64,000 bases of DNA, taken from contig JAGMES010000003.1 of assembly GCA_023128035.1 (NCBI GenBank), forward strand, positions 12,844-76,843, in the 5' to 3' direction. This DNA is from Halanaerobiales bacterium. Its GTDB lineage: Bacteria > Bacillota_F > Halanaerobiia > DY22613. Shown in pieces: positions 7,068 through 16,208 of the stretch; position 1 is the stretch's first letter, and every line of letters begins with the position of its first letter. Under the pieces are notes generated by a model. That model had not been told where the DNA came from and did no database searches. It worked only from the letters and a program-made list of their open reading frames with translations. The position numbers and the translations under genes are program-made.

Positions 7068-7463
7068 ATGAATATCAAAAATGTACAGGTTAATAGTATA
7101 CTTACAAATTTGAAAAATCATGAGATGATTAAAAGTGAAAAGATTAAAGATGCAAACGAAACAGCAGAAATAAATAATGAAATTCATAAAAAGAATGATA
7201 ATATAGAACAGACAAAAAACACTTTACAAGGTTCTGAGTCTAAAAAATCGATCTTAGAAATTACAAACGAACTCAATGAAATGGTAAAAACTTTTAATCG
7301 AAAACTTGAATTTTCTGTTCACGAGGATACCAATCGGGTGATGGTTAAAGTTGTAGATACAGAAACAGATGAAATAATTAGAGAGATTCCGCCTGAGGCA
7401 GTTTTGGATATAGTAGCTAAGATGCAAGATACTTTTAGTATTTTTGTTGATGTTCGCGTATAA
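7068..7463 (+). CDS. flaG: FlaG family protein
   Basis: 131 residues. The C-terminal half (about 65-131) has the FlaG pattern: a helix followed by LEFSVHEDTNRVMVKVVDTETDEIIREIPPE (shown in parts: RVMVKVVD, IIREIPPE) and a final helix ending in FVDVRV. The N-terminal half is charged and disordered. FlaG proteins affect filament length and stability in several bacteria but their mechanism is unclear. It sits between flagellin and fliD, the standard position, with a strong Shine-Dalgarno 7 nt before the ATG. Confidence 0.88.
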   Translation: MNIKNVQVNSILTNLKNHEMIKSEKIKDANETAEINNEIHKKNDNIEQTKNTLQGSESKKSILEITNELNEMVKTFNRKLEFSVHEDTNRVMVKVVDTETDEIIREIPPEAVLDIVAKMQDTFSIFVDVRV

Positions 7464-7496
7464 TGAAGTAGGTTTTATATTGGGAGGTGAAAGTTA

Positions 7497-9320
7497 ATGA
7501 CCATTCGTTTTGGTGGTATATCTTCAGGTCTTGATACGGCGTCTATGGTACAACAATTGATGCAACTTGAAAGTCGCCCTTTGATCCAGATTCAAAATAA
7601 AAAGACTATGGCGGGGTTAAAGCAGGAGCTATTATCTGAGGTAAGCAGTAGTCTTAGTGCATTTCAGGGAAAAGTATCTAATTTGGTTAAGGCTAGTACT
7701 TGGAATCAGTTAAAGGCAACTTCTAGTAATGAAGATGTAGTTACTATTACCAAAGATGAAGATTCTGTAATGGGCTCTTATCAATTAGAAGTTACTAAAC
7801 TGGCAACAGTTACTTCTGTGCTAGGTTCTGAATTGGTTGCTGGAGTTTCGACTGCTGCTTCAACTACAAGTACAGCAGCTGTAGGAAGTAGCCGTATTGT
7901 TCAGGATACATTTGCTGCCTTTGAAGGTTCGATTAAAGATGGTACAATAACTATTAATGATGTTACTTTTACTATTGATGTAGATAATACGAAGATTGAT
8001 GAGTTTATGAATCAGGTGAATAGCTCTAGTGCTGGAGTAACCATAAGTTATGATGATACTAGTGACAAATTTACCATCCAGACAAAAGATATTGGATCAG
8101 ATGAAAAAATAAGTATTTCTGATAAAACTGATTTCTTTAATGCTATTAATATTGATCCTAGTATAACCTATCAAGGTAGTGGAACAGTGGACACTTCTGC
8201 AAAACTTGTGGATACTAGTATTACGGGTTTATCTGCACCAGGAGGAACTTTTTACTTCAAAATTAATGATTACTCGTTCTCTTTTGACGAAAGTATTCAT
8301 AGCTTAAATAGTGTTATCGATACTGTAAATAGTTCAGGTGCAGGAGTTAGTATGATTTATGATTCCGAATTAGATAAAGTAATTATTTCTAATAAAGAAA
8401 AAGGCGATAATTATATTAATTTTGAAGATATTCAGGGAAATTTGCTTGAATCGATGGGTGTATATGTACCAGGGGATGAACCAGCAACCCAAGCTAAGCA
8501 GACATTAGGAGATGAAGCATCTTTTAAGTTAAATGGCGTAGCTATGACCAGAGATTCCAATGAATTTGAGATAAATGGTGTTACTTTTAATTTGAAAAGT
8601 GTAGGTAATTCAACAGTAAATGTTGAGAATAATACTGATGCTACGTATAATTCGATTAAAGAATTTGTAGACCAATATAATTCTACAATATCTCTTCTAA
8701 ATGCACGTCTTTCAGAGGAGAAGGTTAACAATGCTACTACAGAGATATCTCTACGAAAAGGACTTCTTCGTGCTGATTCAACTATAATGGGAATTCGTAG
8801 TAAATTACGTGAAATTAATACGTCAAATGTGAATGGATTGACTAATATATATGACTCTCTTATGGAAATTGGAATAACTACATCCAGTGATGATTTTGGT
8901 AAATCTGGACTTTTAGAGATTGATGAAACTAAGTTAAAAGATGCTTTAGAAAACAATTTTGAGGGAGTTAAAAAACTATTCTTCGAAGATTTAGATGATG
9001 ATGATAATGTTGATGATGGTGAAATAGGTTTAGCAGCAACTTTATATAATGAACTTGAGGGGTATGTTAGTTCTTCTACAACGAGTTATAGTGGACGTAC
9101 TTATAAAGTGGGAATCTTACCGATGCGAATTGATTCTATGGAACAACTTATTTCAGAGTATGATGATCAGATTGAAGATTTTGAAGATAGATTGGTACAA
9201 ATTGAGGAACGATATTGGCGGCAGTTTAATGCCATGGAACAGGCTCTATCTCGAATTCAAAACCAGGGAAATTGGCTTTCTAGTCAATTAGCCACTTTGC
9301 CAACGATTTCAAATGGGTGA
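7497..9320 (+). CDS. fliD: Filament cap protein FliD (HAP2)
   Basis: 607 residues. The N-terminal FliD domain (IRFGGISSGLDTASMVQQLMQLE) and the C-terminal helical region (about 545-600, with EDFEDRLVQIEERYWRQFNAMEQALSRIQ) are clear; between them lie Ser/Thr/Asp-rich repeats of the Ig-like D2-D3 type. FliD caps the growing filament and folds flagellin into place. At 607 residues it is longer than the Bacillus protein, apparently from an additional beta-rich segment in the middle (about 110-330). It starts 33 bp after flaG with GGGAGGTGA as Shine-Dalgarno and is followed by a strong terminator that overlaps its stop codon. Confidence 0.95.
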   Translation: MTIRFGGISSGLDTASMVQQLMQLESRPLIQIQNKKTMAGLKQELLSEVSSSLSAFQGKVSNLVKASTWNQLKATSSNEDVVTITKDEDSVMGSYQLEVTKLATVTSVLGSELVAGVSTAASTTSTAAVGSSRIVQDTFAAFEGSIKDGTITINDVTFTIDVDNTKIDEFMNQVNSSSAGVTISYDDTSDKFTIQTKDIGSDEKISISDKTDFFNAINIDPSITYQGSGTVDTSAKLVDTSITGLSAPGGTFYFKINDYSFSFDESIHSLNSVIDTVNSSGAGVSMIYDSELDKVIISNKEKGDNYINFEDIQGNLLESMGVYVPGDEPATQAKQTLGDEASFKLNGVAMTRDSNEFEINGVTFNLKSVGNSTVNVENNTDATYNSIKEFVDQYNSTISLLNARLSEEKVNNATTEISLRKGLLRADSTIMGIRSKLREINTSNVNGLTNIYDSLMEIGITTSSDDFGKSGLLEIDETKLKDALENNFEGVKKLFFEDLDDDDNVDDGEIGLAATLYNELEGYVSSSTTSYSGRTYKVGILPMRIDSMEQLISEYDDQIEDFEDRLVQIEERYWRQFNAMEQALSRIQNQGNWLSSQLATLPTISNG

Positions 9321-9346
9321 TTTTTAAAAAAAATCACCCATTTTTT
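9311..9346 (+). terminator. Rho-independent terminator of fliD
   Basis: A 15-bp stem (9311-9325 with 9329-9343), AAATGGGTGATTTTT against its complement, with a 3-A loop is followed by a T-run to 9346. The fliD stop codon (9318-9320) lies inside the left arm. This closes the flaG-fliD unit. Confidence 0.85.
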
Positions 9347-9384
9347 CCCATTAAACAACATTATAGAATTATGGAGGCTTAAAA

Positions 9385-9981
9385 ATGAAAGTATATATAA
9401 ATGGTGAATTATATGAAGCGATTCAATCAGCAGATAGATTAAGTGAAATTGTAGAGGATTTACGTATTGAATGTAAAAAAGAGAATAAAGTTTTGCAGAT
9501 TATGATCGACGGAAAATTTGTAGATACTATACTTCCTGGTCAACTAGAGGTAGGGGTTGGGAAAGTAGAAATTGAGAAAAAAACACCGTTGGAATTAGTC
9601 ATTGAAGGATTGATAGAAAGCATAAATTATCTACCAGTATTAGGAGAAGGATTAAATGAATCTACTAATCATTTTCGAGAAGGGAATATTAGTAAGGGAA
9701 TTATAATATTTGAACAAAGTATTGATGGATTGAATTGGTTGAATCACTTACTAACAGGAGTGAAAGTATATATAGTATCTGATGAGCGATTTAATATTAG
9801 GTGTAATAACTACCAGGAAGATGTTGAAGGATTTTCACAAATTATTAAAGAATTATTATTAGCATGGGAGAATGAGGACTATGTTTTAATTGCCGATTTA
9901 GTTGAATATGAATTGATCCCAAATTTGGATAAGTGTCATAATTTTTTTGTGGAAATTTTAGATCAATTGGCAGGTGTATGA
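9385..9981 (+). CDS. Hypothetical protein upstream of MAF glycosyltransferase
   Basis: I do not recognise the family of this 198-residue protein. It starts with a short beta-rich region (MKVYINGELYEAI, then LQIMIDGKFVDTILPG) that resembles a small ubiquitin-like or dodecin-sized fold, followed by a helical C-terminal part with several hydrophobic helices but no transmembrane segment or signal peptide. Its last codons overlap the start of the following MAF gene by four bases (ATGA), so it is translationally coupled to flagellin glycosylation. It might be a chaperone or adaptor for that process, which is inference from position only. Shine-Dalgarno GGAGG is 8 nt before the ATG. Confidence 0.75.
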   Translation: MKVYINGELYEAIQSADRLSEIVEDLRIECKKENKVLQIMIDGKFVDTILPGQLEVGVGKVEIEKKTPLELVIEGLIESINYLPVLGEGLNESTNHFREGNISKGIIIFEQSIDGLNWLNHLLTGVKVYIVSDERFNIRCNNYQEDVEGFSQIIKELLLAWENEDYVLIADLVEYELIPNLDKCHNFFVEILDQLAGV

Positions 9982-11315
9982 AAATAATGAGTAGTTTTTT
10001 TTTGATTGAAACTCGTGAAGGAACCCTATCTTTAGGATATCGAGAAAATGGGTGTGAGGTTAGCCTTCATAGTACCTATGCGCCTTCACGTGAAGCTGTA
10101 CAGTTTATTGACTCACGTAAAGATAAAATTTCTGAAGCCAAGGTTATTTTGGTGTATGGTTTAGGAATGGGTTATCATTTAAAAGAATTACAGAAACATT
10201 TAGCACCAGATACAAAAGTGTATGTTCTGGAGATGAATCCTGAAGTTGTACAATATACTGATCATGTATTTTTAATTTCAGAATATAGAAAAAAGGGATT
10301 TGTTTTTTTCATATCTGATGTTTTAATGGAAGTTCAATCTTTTTTTTCAAAAGTCATTTCTGAATGTGATATGGAAGATTTTTTTCTGTTAATCCATAAA
10401 CCGTCTTTAAAAGTTATTCCTAAAAATTGTAATCCTATTCGACATATGCTTGAAGACTGGGAATTAAAAAGAGAAACTTTTGAACGTTATGGTAAAATAA
10501 TGGAAATAAATTTTGAGGAAAATATACTTAAAATGAGTGATTATTTTTGTTTAGAATCCTTCAAGAATAGCTACAAAGAAAAGCCAATTATCATTGTATC
10601 TGCAGGACCTTCATTAAATTTAAATAAACATTTTTTGCCAGAACTAAAAAATAAAGCACTCGTTATTGCTGTTGGGAGCGTAGTGAAACCACTTATTGAT
10701 ATGGGATTTATTCCTGATTGTATGATTATTACAGACCCTCATCCAGTTACATGTAGACAGGTCGAAGGGCTTGACTTGAAGATTCCTCTATTTTTCTTTC
10801 CGACTATTCAACCTAAGATTGTTCAAAATTATAAAGGGCCAAAAGTTATATTATTTCAAAAAGGGTTTGAAAAAAGTGAGATTTTAGCTTTAAAAAACGA
10901 TTGTTCAATTATTGAAACAGGTGGTTCAGTGGCTACTACAGCTCTAGAGTTATCAATTTTCTTGGGTGGGAATCCGATTATTTTTGTTGGGCAAGACTTG
11001 GCGTTTACTAATGGTAAATCTCATGCTGAAGGTGCTACATCACATAAATTTGTGCCTAACCTCAATAACCGCAGGGTTAAGGGAGTTAATGGGAATTTGA
11101 TTCCTACTAGTAAGGCTTTTTCTATATATCTAAAATGGATTGAAAATAAGATTCGTCAGAATCTTTATATACAGTTTATTGATGCAACAGAGGGAGGAGC
11201 ATATATTGAGGGAACAGAACTCTTCTCTTTAGAGGAAATTACTAATAAATTAGATACTGAAATCCCGGTGGATTCTCTATTAGATAAATTACTGAATAAA
11301 GAAACGGAGGCTTAA
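9978..11315 (+). CDS. MAF-type motility-associated glycosyltransferase (DUF115), short form
   Basis: 445 residues with the MAF/DUF115 (MptE-like) core: IIIVSAGPSLNLNKHF near residue 208 and GGNPIIFVGQDLAFTNG near 331, where His/Asp-rich loops line the nucleotide-sugar site. The N-terminal part (about 50-130) resembles a Rossmann-like MAF-N domain (VYGLGMGYHLKEL). In Campylobacter, Clostridium and related bacteria MAF proteins transfer CMP-activated nonulosonic acids to flagellin Ser/Thr. It overlaps the preceding gene by four bases and is followed at once by a second, longer MAF gene, with the Leg pathway 3 kb downstream. An internal ATG at 9987 is an alternative start. Confidence 0.88.
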   Translation: MKIMSSFFLIETREGTLSLGYRENGCEVSLHSTYAPSREAVQFIDSRKDKISEAKVILVYGLGMGYHLKELQKHLAPDTKVYVLEMNPEVVQYTDHVFLISEYRKKGFVFFISDVLMEVQSFFSKVISECDMEDFFLLIHKPSLKVIPKNCNPIRHMLEDWELKRETFERYGKIMEINFEENILKMSDYFCLESFKNSYKEKPIIIVSAGPSLNLNKHFLPELKNKALVIAVGSVVKPLIDMGFIPDCMIITDPHPVTCRQVEGLDLKIPLFFFPTIQPKIVQNYKGPKVILFQKGFEKSEILALKNDCSIIETGGSVATTALELSIFLGGNPIIFVGQDLAFTNGKSHAEGATSHKFVPNLNNRRVKGVNGNLIPTSKAFSIYLKWIENKIRQNLYIQFIDATEGGAYIEGTELFSLEEITNKLDTEIPVDSLLDKLLNKETEA

Positions 11316-11316
11316 T

Positions 11317-13206
11317 ATGAGTTATTTAGAGAAAAATTTAGAGCATTTAAAACGATTTAATAGTAGATTATATGACCGGGTTTCTGAATGGCTTTCTGAA
11401 GGGGATTTAGAAGGTAGATTTTCTGTAGTTCAGGGGAAAAACGGTGAACCTAGTCTAAAATGTTTGGATGGAGAAAAATCTAAATTTATAACAAGTGCTT
11501 ATAATCCTTCTAGAGAAAGCGAACAATGGGCAGAAAAAGTAGAGGATACAAAAAATTATGTTATATACGGTTTTGGTCTTGGTTATCATCTGGCTGCCTT
11601 AGCTGAAAAAGATGAGATTAAAAGAATTTTTGTTATTGAACCTAATAATGAGGTTTTTTGTTTAGCACTTAAACATCAAGACTTAGAGTGGTTATTTACT
11701 AATTCTGTTTTTCAATTATTTATTGCTGAAGAAGAAAGTACAATAAAACTAGGGCTTCAATTGCTGGTTCATAATGTTTATAATGAATTTGAATTTATTC
11801 CTTTTAACAACTATAGTAATATTTCGAGAGAAAATTATTCTAAAATTGAAAAAGTATTAAATGAAATAGTAGGTGCTTATATCCTAGAAGTTAATACGTT
11901 TGCTTTTTTTGGAAAAAAATGGACTAATAATTTTTTTGAAAATTTATATCCGACATTAACCAATCCTGGAATTAAGGGATTATTTGATAAATTTGAAAAT
12001 GTACCGACAGTTATCATCTCTGCTGGCCCATCTTTAAATAAAAATATTCATTTACTTAAAGAATTAGAGGGAAGAGCAATGTTGCTATGTGTTGGAACCT
12101 CTTATAAAGCACTCGAAAAACATGGAATTAGACCAGATTTGATTGTTTCTTTTGATGGATCCTATAAAAATTATGAAATTTTTGAAGGTTTGAATATTAC
12201 TGATATACCTCTAGTTTATGATCCGACTATTCATTATAAAATTATCCAGGAACATAAGGGACCATTGATTCCTGCGAATGTGACTAGTAATTTTTTGGGT
12301 TGGTTTGAGGAACAATTAGACCTGTCTGTTGGAAATATTTTAGTAGGAGCGTCTATCGCTAATGTAACATTTGATATTGCTCGCAAAATTGGGGGAAATC
12401 CGATTATTTTTGTTGGTCAGGATTTAGCCTATACAGATGGACAAACCCACGCTAAAGGAACGATTTATGAGAAAGAGCGTGTTAAAGAAAGTGGAACTCT
12501 TATGGAGAGTTTTGTTGAGGATATTCATGGAAATCAGGTTTTAAGTAATAGAAGTTTTAAGATTTTTCTTCAATGGTTTGAAAATCAAATTGAGAAAACA
12601 AAAGACCGTATTTTTATTGATGCTACTGAAGGTGGGGCAAAAATTCATGGTACAGAAATTATGCCTTTGGCTGAAGTTATCGAAAAATATTGTCATAAAG
12701 AATATCCTATTACTGAAGTAATTAATGAGTTTTTAGTAAAAGAAGAACCATGTGAAAAGGAAAGAATAGAACAAACACTTCAGGTCTTAAAAATAATCAT
12801 AGAAGACTTACAGCAATTTAATAAGAGAGCAAAAAAAGGTTTGAAATATGTGGATGAGTTACAGATTTTATTTAAGAGACCTGAGGCAAATCATAAGAAG
12901 ATTCAAAAGATTCTTCGCAGTTTAGATAAAATAGATAAAAAGATTGTAACTTATGAAGATGGAAAAATATTTCTACAAATTATTTTTCAACCATTGGTAA
13001 TACCTTTGTTGAATGGGCCAGATTCTAAACCTATGCCAGATGAGACGGAAGAGGAATCTTTTGTGAGAATTATTCGCTTTAATCGTAATCTTTATGATGG
13101 TTTGAATGAAATATCAAAAATAGTTTTAGAATTAGTTGAAAAAGCTAATAAAACTTTTACAGATAATTTACATCGCCTTTTACAAGGAGGGGTTGAGTCA
13201 TGTTAA
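11317..13206 (+). CDS. MAF-type motility-associated glycosyltransferase (DUF115), long form
   Basis: 629 residues and clearly paralogous to the preceding gene. A similar Rossmann-like N-terminal part (VIYGFGLGYHL) is followed by the DUF115 core with VIISAGPSLNKNIHLL near residue 230 and GGNPIIFVGQDLAYTDG near 360. It adds about 150 helical C-terminal residues (from about 475). Two adjacent MAF genes suggest two acceptor sites or two donor sugars on flagellin. It begins 1 bp after its neighbour's stop with Shine-Dalgarno ACGGAGG and overlaps fliS by 7 bp. Acceptor and donor cannot be told from sequence, but legionaminic-type sugars are implied by the genes that follow. Confidence 0.88.
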   Translation: MSYLEKNLEHLKRFNSRLYDRVSEWLSEGDLEGRFSVVQGKNGEPSLKCLDGEKSKFITSAYNPSRESEQWAEKVEDTKNYVIYGFGLGYHLAALAEKDEIKRIFVIEPNNEVFCLALKHQDLEWLFTNSVFQLFIAEEESTIKLGLQLLVHNVYNEFEFIPFNNYSNISRENYSKIEKVLNEIVGAYILEVNTFAFFGKKWTNNFFENLYPTLTNPGIKGLFDKFENVPTVIISAGPSLNKNIHLLKELEGRAMLLCVGTSYKALEKHGIRPDLIVSFDGSYKNYEIFEGLNITDIPLVYDPTIHYKIIQEHKGPLIPANVTSNFLGWFEEQLDLSVGNILVGASIANVTFDIARKIGGNPIIFVGQDLAYTDGQTHAKGTIYEKERVKESGTLMESFVEDIHGNQVLSNRSFKIFLQWFENQIEKTKDRIFIDATEGGAKIHGTEIMPLAEVIEKYCHKEYPITEVINEFLVKEEPCEKERIEQTLQVLKIIIEDLQQFNKRAKKGLKYVDELQILFKRPEANHKKIQKILRSLDKIDKKIVTYEDGKIFLQIIFQPLVIPLLNGPDSKPMPDETEEESFVRIIRFNRNLYDGLNEISKIVLELVEKANKTFTDNLHRLLQGGVESC

Positions 13207-13613
13207 ATAACCCATATCAAACATATCAAAAAACTCAAGTACAGACAGCTAGTCAGGGTCAACTTATACTTATGCTATTTGACGGAGCTATTAAGTTTAG
13301 CAAAGCTGCGATGCAATTTTTAGAAGAAAAAAACTATGAAAAAGTGAACACATATATTACAAGAGCTCAAGCGATTATTAATGAATTAATGATCACATTA
13401 GATCAGGATGCTGGAGGAGAAATTGCTCAAAACCTTTATAAACTTTATGATTATATGTACCATAGATTAATTACAGCAAATATTAAAAAAGACAGTAAAA
13501 TTTTAGAAGAAGTTTTGGCTATGATGGTTGATTTTCGCCAACTTTGGGAAGAAACTATAAAGGCTGATAGAAAAGGAAAGCGCATGACAGTTCAAAATCA
13601 AGTACAGAAATAA
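13200..13613 (+). CDS. fliS: Flagellin export chaperone FliS
   Basis: 137 residues starting NNPYQTYQKTQVQTASQGQLILMLFDGAI (given here as NNPYQTYQKTQV and LILMLFDGAIKF), the hallmark of FliS, followed by a four-helix bundle with a typical YDYMYHRLITANIKKD segment. FliS binds the C-terminal D0 helix of flagellin in the cytoplasm and prevents premature polymerisation. The gene overlaps the long MAF gene by 7 bp, so glycosylation and chaperoning of flagellin are coupled in expression. Shine-Dalgarno AAGGAGGGG lies 9 nt before the ATG. Confidence 0.96.
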   Translation: MLNNPYQTYQKTQVQTASQGQLILMLFDGAIKFSKAAMQFLEEKNYEKVNTYITRAQAIINELMITLDQDAGGEIAQNLYKLYDYMYHRLITANIKKDSKILEEVLAMMVDFRQLWEETIKADRKGKRMTVQNQVQK

Positions 13614-13644
13614 CAAATAATCTCTTAAGAAAGGGATGTCATTT

Positions 13645-14061
13645 ATGGATTTATCCCAATATAGATATTATTTAGAACAAAAACTCGCTCTTTGTGAAAG
13701 ACTTTTAGAAGTTACTAATGAGATGTCCGATATAGTGAACTTAGGCAGATGGCTTGAGATCGAAGAAAGTATGAAATTGCGTGAAAGTATTATTAAAGAG
13801 ATAAATCATGTGGATTCTGTTTATTTGCATAAGTGCAATTTAGAGCAGGCAATGTCTACAGAATATAGAGATGACATTCTTAGTATAAGGTTAATTTTAG
13901 AGCAGATTCAAGAAATGGATGAAAAATTGGTTGAGATAATTCCATTTGCACAAGAAAATCTATCAAAAGAGTACAATCAGGCCAAAGCAGCTCGAAAGAT
14001 TCGTACTGCTTATGAAGGCGGGCAAAGACAACAAGGATATTATTTAAATAAGCAGAGGTAG
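13645..14061 (+). CDS. FliT-like / flagellar chaperone-like helical protein
   Basis: A 138-residue all-helical, charged protein without membrane segments, directly after fliS, where fliT or a second FlgN-like chaperone is usually found. Similarity is at the level of size, helix pattern and position, not of strict motifs, so the name is tentative. The ATG at 13645 is preferred over one at 13636 because the Shine-Dalgarno (AAGAAAGGG) ends exactly at 13635, leaving no spacer for the earlier codon. The C-terminal tail (KIRTAYEGGQRQQGYYLNK) is Gln/Tyr-rich and may be flexible. Confidence 0.65.
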   Translation: MDLSQYRYYLEQKLALCERLLEVTNEMSDIVNLGRWLEIEESMKLRESIIKEINHVDSVYLHKCNLEQAMSTEYRDDILSIRLILEQIQEMDEKLVEIIPFAQENLSKEYNQAKAARKIRTAYEGGQRQQGYYLNKQR

Positions 14062-14080
14062 AGAATCAGGGGGCGATAAA

Positions 14081-15067
14081 ATGACCTTAAAAAATAAAAA
14101 AGCTGTGGTGACAGGAGCAGCAGGTTTTATTGGCTCACATTTGACAGAAAGATTGGTTGAATTGGGCTACGATGTTCGGGTTCTTGTTCGCTATAATTCA
14201 AAGAATACCTGGGGTTGGCTTGAAACATCTCCAGTTAAAGATCAAATTGAGGTTCATACAGGTGATATTAGAGACTTTGATTCTGTATTTAATTTATTAC
14301 AGGGAGTCGATGTTGTATTTCATTTAGCTGCTTTAATTGGAATTCCTTATTCTTATGTATCTCCTTTAGCTTATATCAAAACAAATGTTGAAGGTACGTA
14401 TAATGTACTTCAAGCTGCCAAACAACTAAACATAGAGAGAGTAATTGTTACATCGACAAGTGAAACCTATGGGTCTGCTCAATATGTTCCTATTGATGAA
14501 AAACACCCTTTAGTAGGACAATCTCCATATTCAGCAAGTAAAATTGCTGCTGACCAATTGGCAATTAGTTATTTTAATAGTTTTAATTTACCTGTAACGA
14601 TTGCTCGACCATTTAATACATATGGTCCAAGACAATCAGCGAGAGCAATTATTCCAACAGTGATAACTCAAATTTTAGCTGGAAAAAAGAAAATTCAACT
14701 GGGTAATTTATTCCCCACAAGAGATTTTAACTATGTCAAGGATACAGTTGAGGGTTTTATCAAACTTGCTGAAAATAATGATACTTTAGGTGAAGTGATA
14801 AATATTGGTTCTAATTATGAAATAAGCATGCAAGAAACAATTGACTTGATAGTGGAATTGATTGGGGAAGAGATTGAAGTAATTTCAGACAAACAACGAA
14901 TCAGACCTGAAAAGAGTGAAGTAGATCGTTTGTGGTGTGATAATACAAAAATTTTAGAATTGACAGATTGGCGTCCTCAATACAGTATTCGAGATGGTTT
15001 AATGGAAACAATTGATTGGTTAAGAGCGAATCTAAAAATATATAAACCAGATATTTATAATGTCTGA
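14081..15067 (+). CDS. legB: NDP-hexosamine 4,6-dehydratase, LegB type
   Basis: 328-residue extended short-chain dehydrogenase. The Rossmann motif TGAAGFIGSHL (about 9-19) and the catalytic Tyr-x3-Lys (PYSASK, about 148-152) are intact. Sequence style (SETYGSAQYVPIDE, NTYGPRQSARAIIP) matches the LegB group, which dehydrates GDP-GlcNAc to the 4-keto-6-deoxy sugar in legionaminic acid synthesis. It heads a run of six tightly spaced genes (legB-legC-legF-legI-legG and, after a palindromic insert, an acyltransferase and ptmE). Shine-Dalgarno GGGGGCG precedes the ATG. The use of a GDP rather than a UDP sugar is inferred from ptmE downstream. Confidence 0.85.
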   Translation: MTLKNKKAVVTGAAGFIGSHLTERLVELGYDVRVLVRYNSKNTWGWLETSPVKDQIEVHTGDIRDFDSVFNLLQGVDVVFHLAALIGIPYSYVSPLAYIKTNVEGTYNVLQAAKQLNIERVIVTSTSETYGSAQYVPIDEKHPLVGQSPYSASKIAADQLAISYFNSFNLPVTIARPFNTYGPRQSARAIIPTVITQILAGKKKIQLGNLFPTRDFNYVKDTVEGFIKLAENNDTLGEVINIGSNYEISMQETIDLIVELIGEEIEVISDKQRIRPEKSEVDRLWCDNTKILELTDWRPQYSIRDGLMETIDWLRANLKIYKPDIYNV

Positions 15068-15082
15068 GGGAGGGTGTAAATT

Positions 15083-16207
15083 ATGAGAATTCCTCTCTGT
15101 GAGCCATATATGAAAGGGAATGAATGGAGTTATATTAAAGACTGTTTAGATACCAATTGGGTTTCATCAAAAGGTAAATATGTAAATCAGTTTGAGGAAA
15201 TGGTAAGTGAGTATGTAGGTGTAAAGTATGGAGTAGCAGTTGCTAGTGGAACAGCTGCACTCCATACTGCTTTAATGGTGTTAGGAGTAGGGGCGGGTGA
15301 TAAAGTACTAGTACCTTCTTTAACGTTTATTGCTTCAGTTAATCCGATCTCTTATTGTGGAGCTGAACCTGTCTTTATTGATTCTGAAAAAAATACCTTT
15401 AATATGGATCCCTATAAAACAATTGAAAAAATTGAAGAGATGGTTCATAAGGGTGATAAGCCTAAAGCAGTGATTGTTGTACATTTATATGGTCATCCTG
15501 CTGATATTGAACCAATAGCAGAGGTATGTAAAAAATATGATATTAAATTAATTGAAGATGCTACAGAAGGTTTGGGATCAAAATATAAAGGGAAAATGGT
15601 AGGATCGTTAGGTGATATTGCATGTTTTTCATTTAACGGTAATAAATTAATCACCACAGGTGGAGGCGGAATGTTAGCTACTAATAATCAGGACTGGGCA
15701 GATCAAGCCCGTTATCTAACACAACAAGCTAAAGATGATTCAATAAACTTTATTCACTATAATATTGGATATAACTATAGAATGACAAATATTCAGGCTG
15801 CTTTAGGTGTAGCACAATTTGAGAATATTGAAGAGTATATTGAAAGTAAAAGAAAGACAGCAAAAATCTATCAAGAACTTCTATGTGATATTCCAGGAAT
15901 TACCGCAAATCCCGAGATGGAATGGGCTACTAATTGTTTCTGGTTATATTCTGTTTTAGTGGATGAAGATGAATTTGGGATAAGTTCTAAGAGGTTAATG
16001 GAGAAATTAAACGAAAAAGGGATTATGACCAGGCCATTTTTTATGCCAATTCATCATATGCCAATGTTCAAAAACTGTGATGCAGATGTTCAAGTTGCTG
16101 ACTGGCTAAGAGATCGGGGATTAAACCTTCCGTGCACTGTAGGAATTTCTTCAGAAGAGATTCAGCGGGTTGTGGATTCTATTCTTGAAATCAGGGAGGA
16201 AAGCTGA
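15083..16207 (+). CDS. legC: PLP-dependent aminotransferase, LegC type
   Basis: 374-residue DegT/DnrJ/EryC1-family aminotransferase. The start PLCEPYMKGNEWSYIKDCLDTNWVSS, read as PLCEPYMKGNEW then NWVSSKGKYV, and the pyridoxal-lysine motif FSFNGNKLITTGGGG (about residues 187-200) are typical of LegC. The enzyme would aminate C4 of the 4-keto sugar made by LegB using glutamate. It follows legB by 15 bp with Shine-Dalgarno GAGGGAGGGTG. No truncation or missing catalytic residue is seen. Confidence 0.88.
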   Translation: MRIPLCEPYMKGNEWSYIKDCLDTNWVSSKGKYVNQFEEMVSEYVGVKYGVAVASGTAALHTALMVLGVGAGDKVLVPSLTFIASVNPISYCGAEPVFIDSEKNTFNMDPYKTIEKIEEMVHKGDKPKAVIVVHLYGHPADIEPIAEVCKKYDIKLIEDATEGLGSKYKGKMVGSLGDIACFSFNGNKLITTGGGGMLATNNQDWADQARYLTQQAKDDSINFIHYNIGYNYRMTNIQAALGVAQFENIEEYIESKRKTAKIYQELLCDIPGITANPEMEWATNCFWLYSVLVDEDEFGISSKRLMEKLNEKGIMTRPFFMPIHHMPMFKNCDADVQVADWLRDRGLNLPCTVGISSEEIQRVVDSILEIREES

Positions 16208-16208
16208 T

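Noticed and set aside
8432..8956. 174-codon minus-strand frame inside fliD
   Set aside because: It is an antisense shadow of a well-supported gene, with no ribosome site or recognisable protein.
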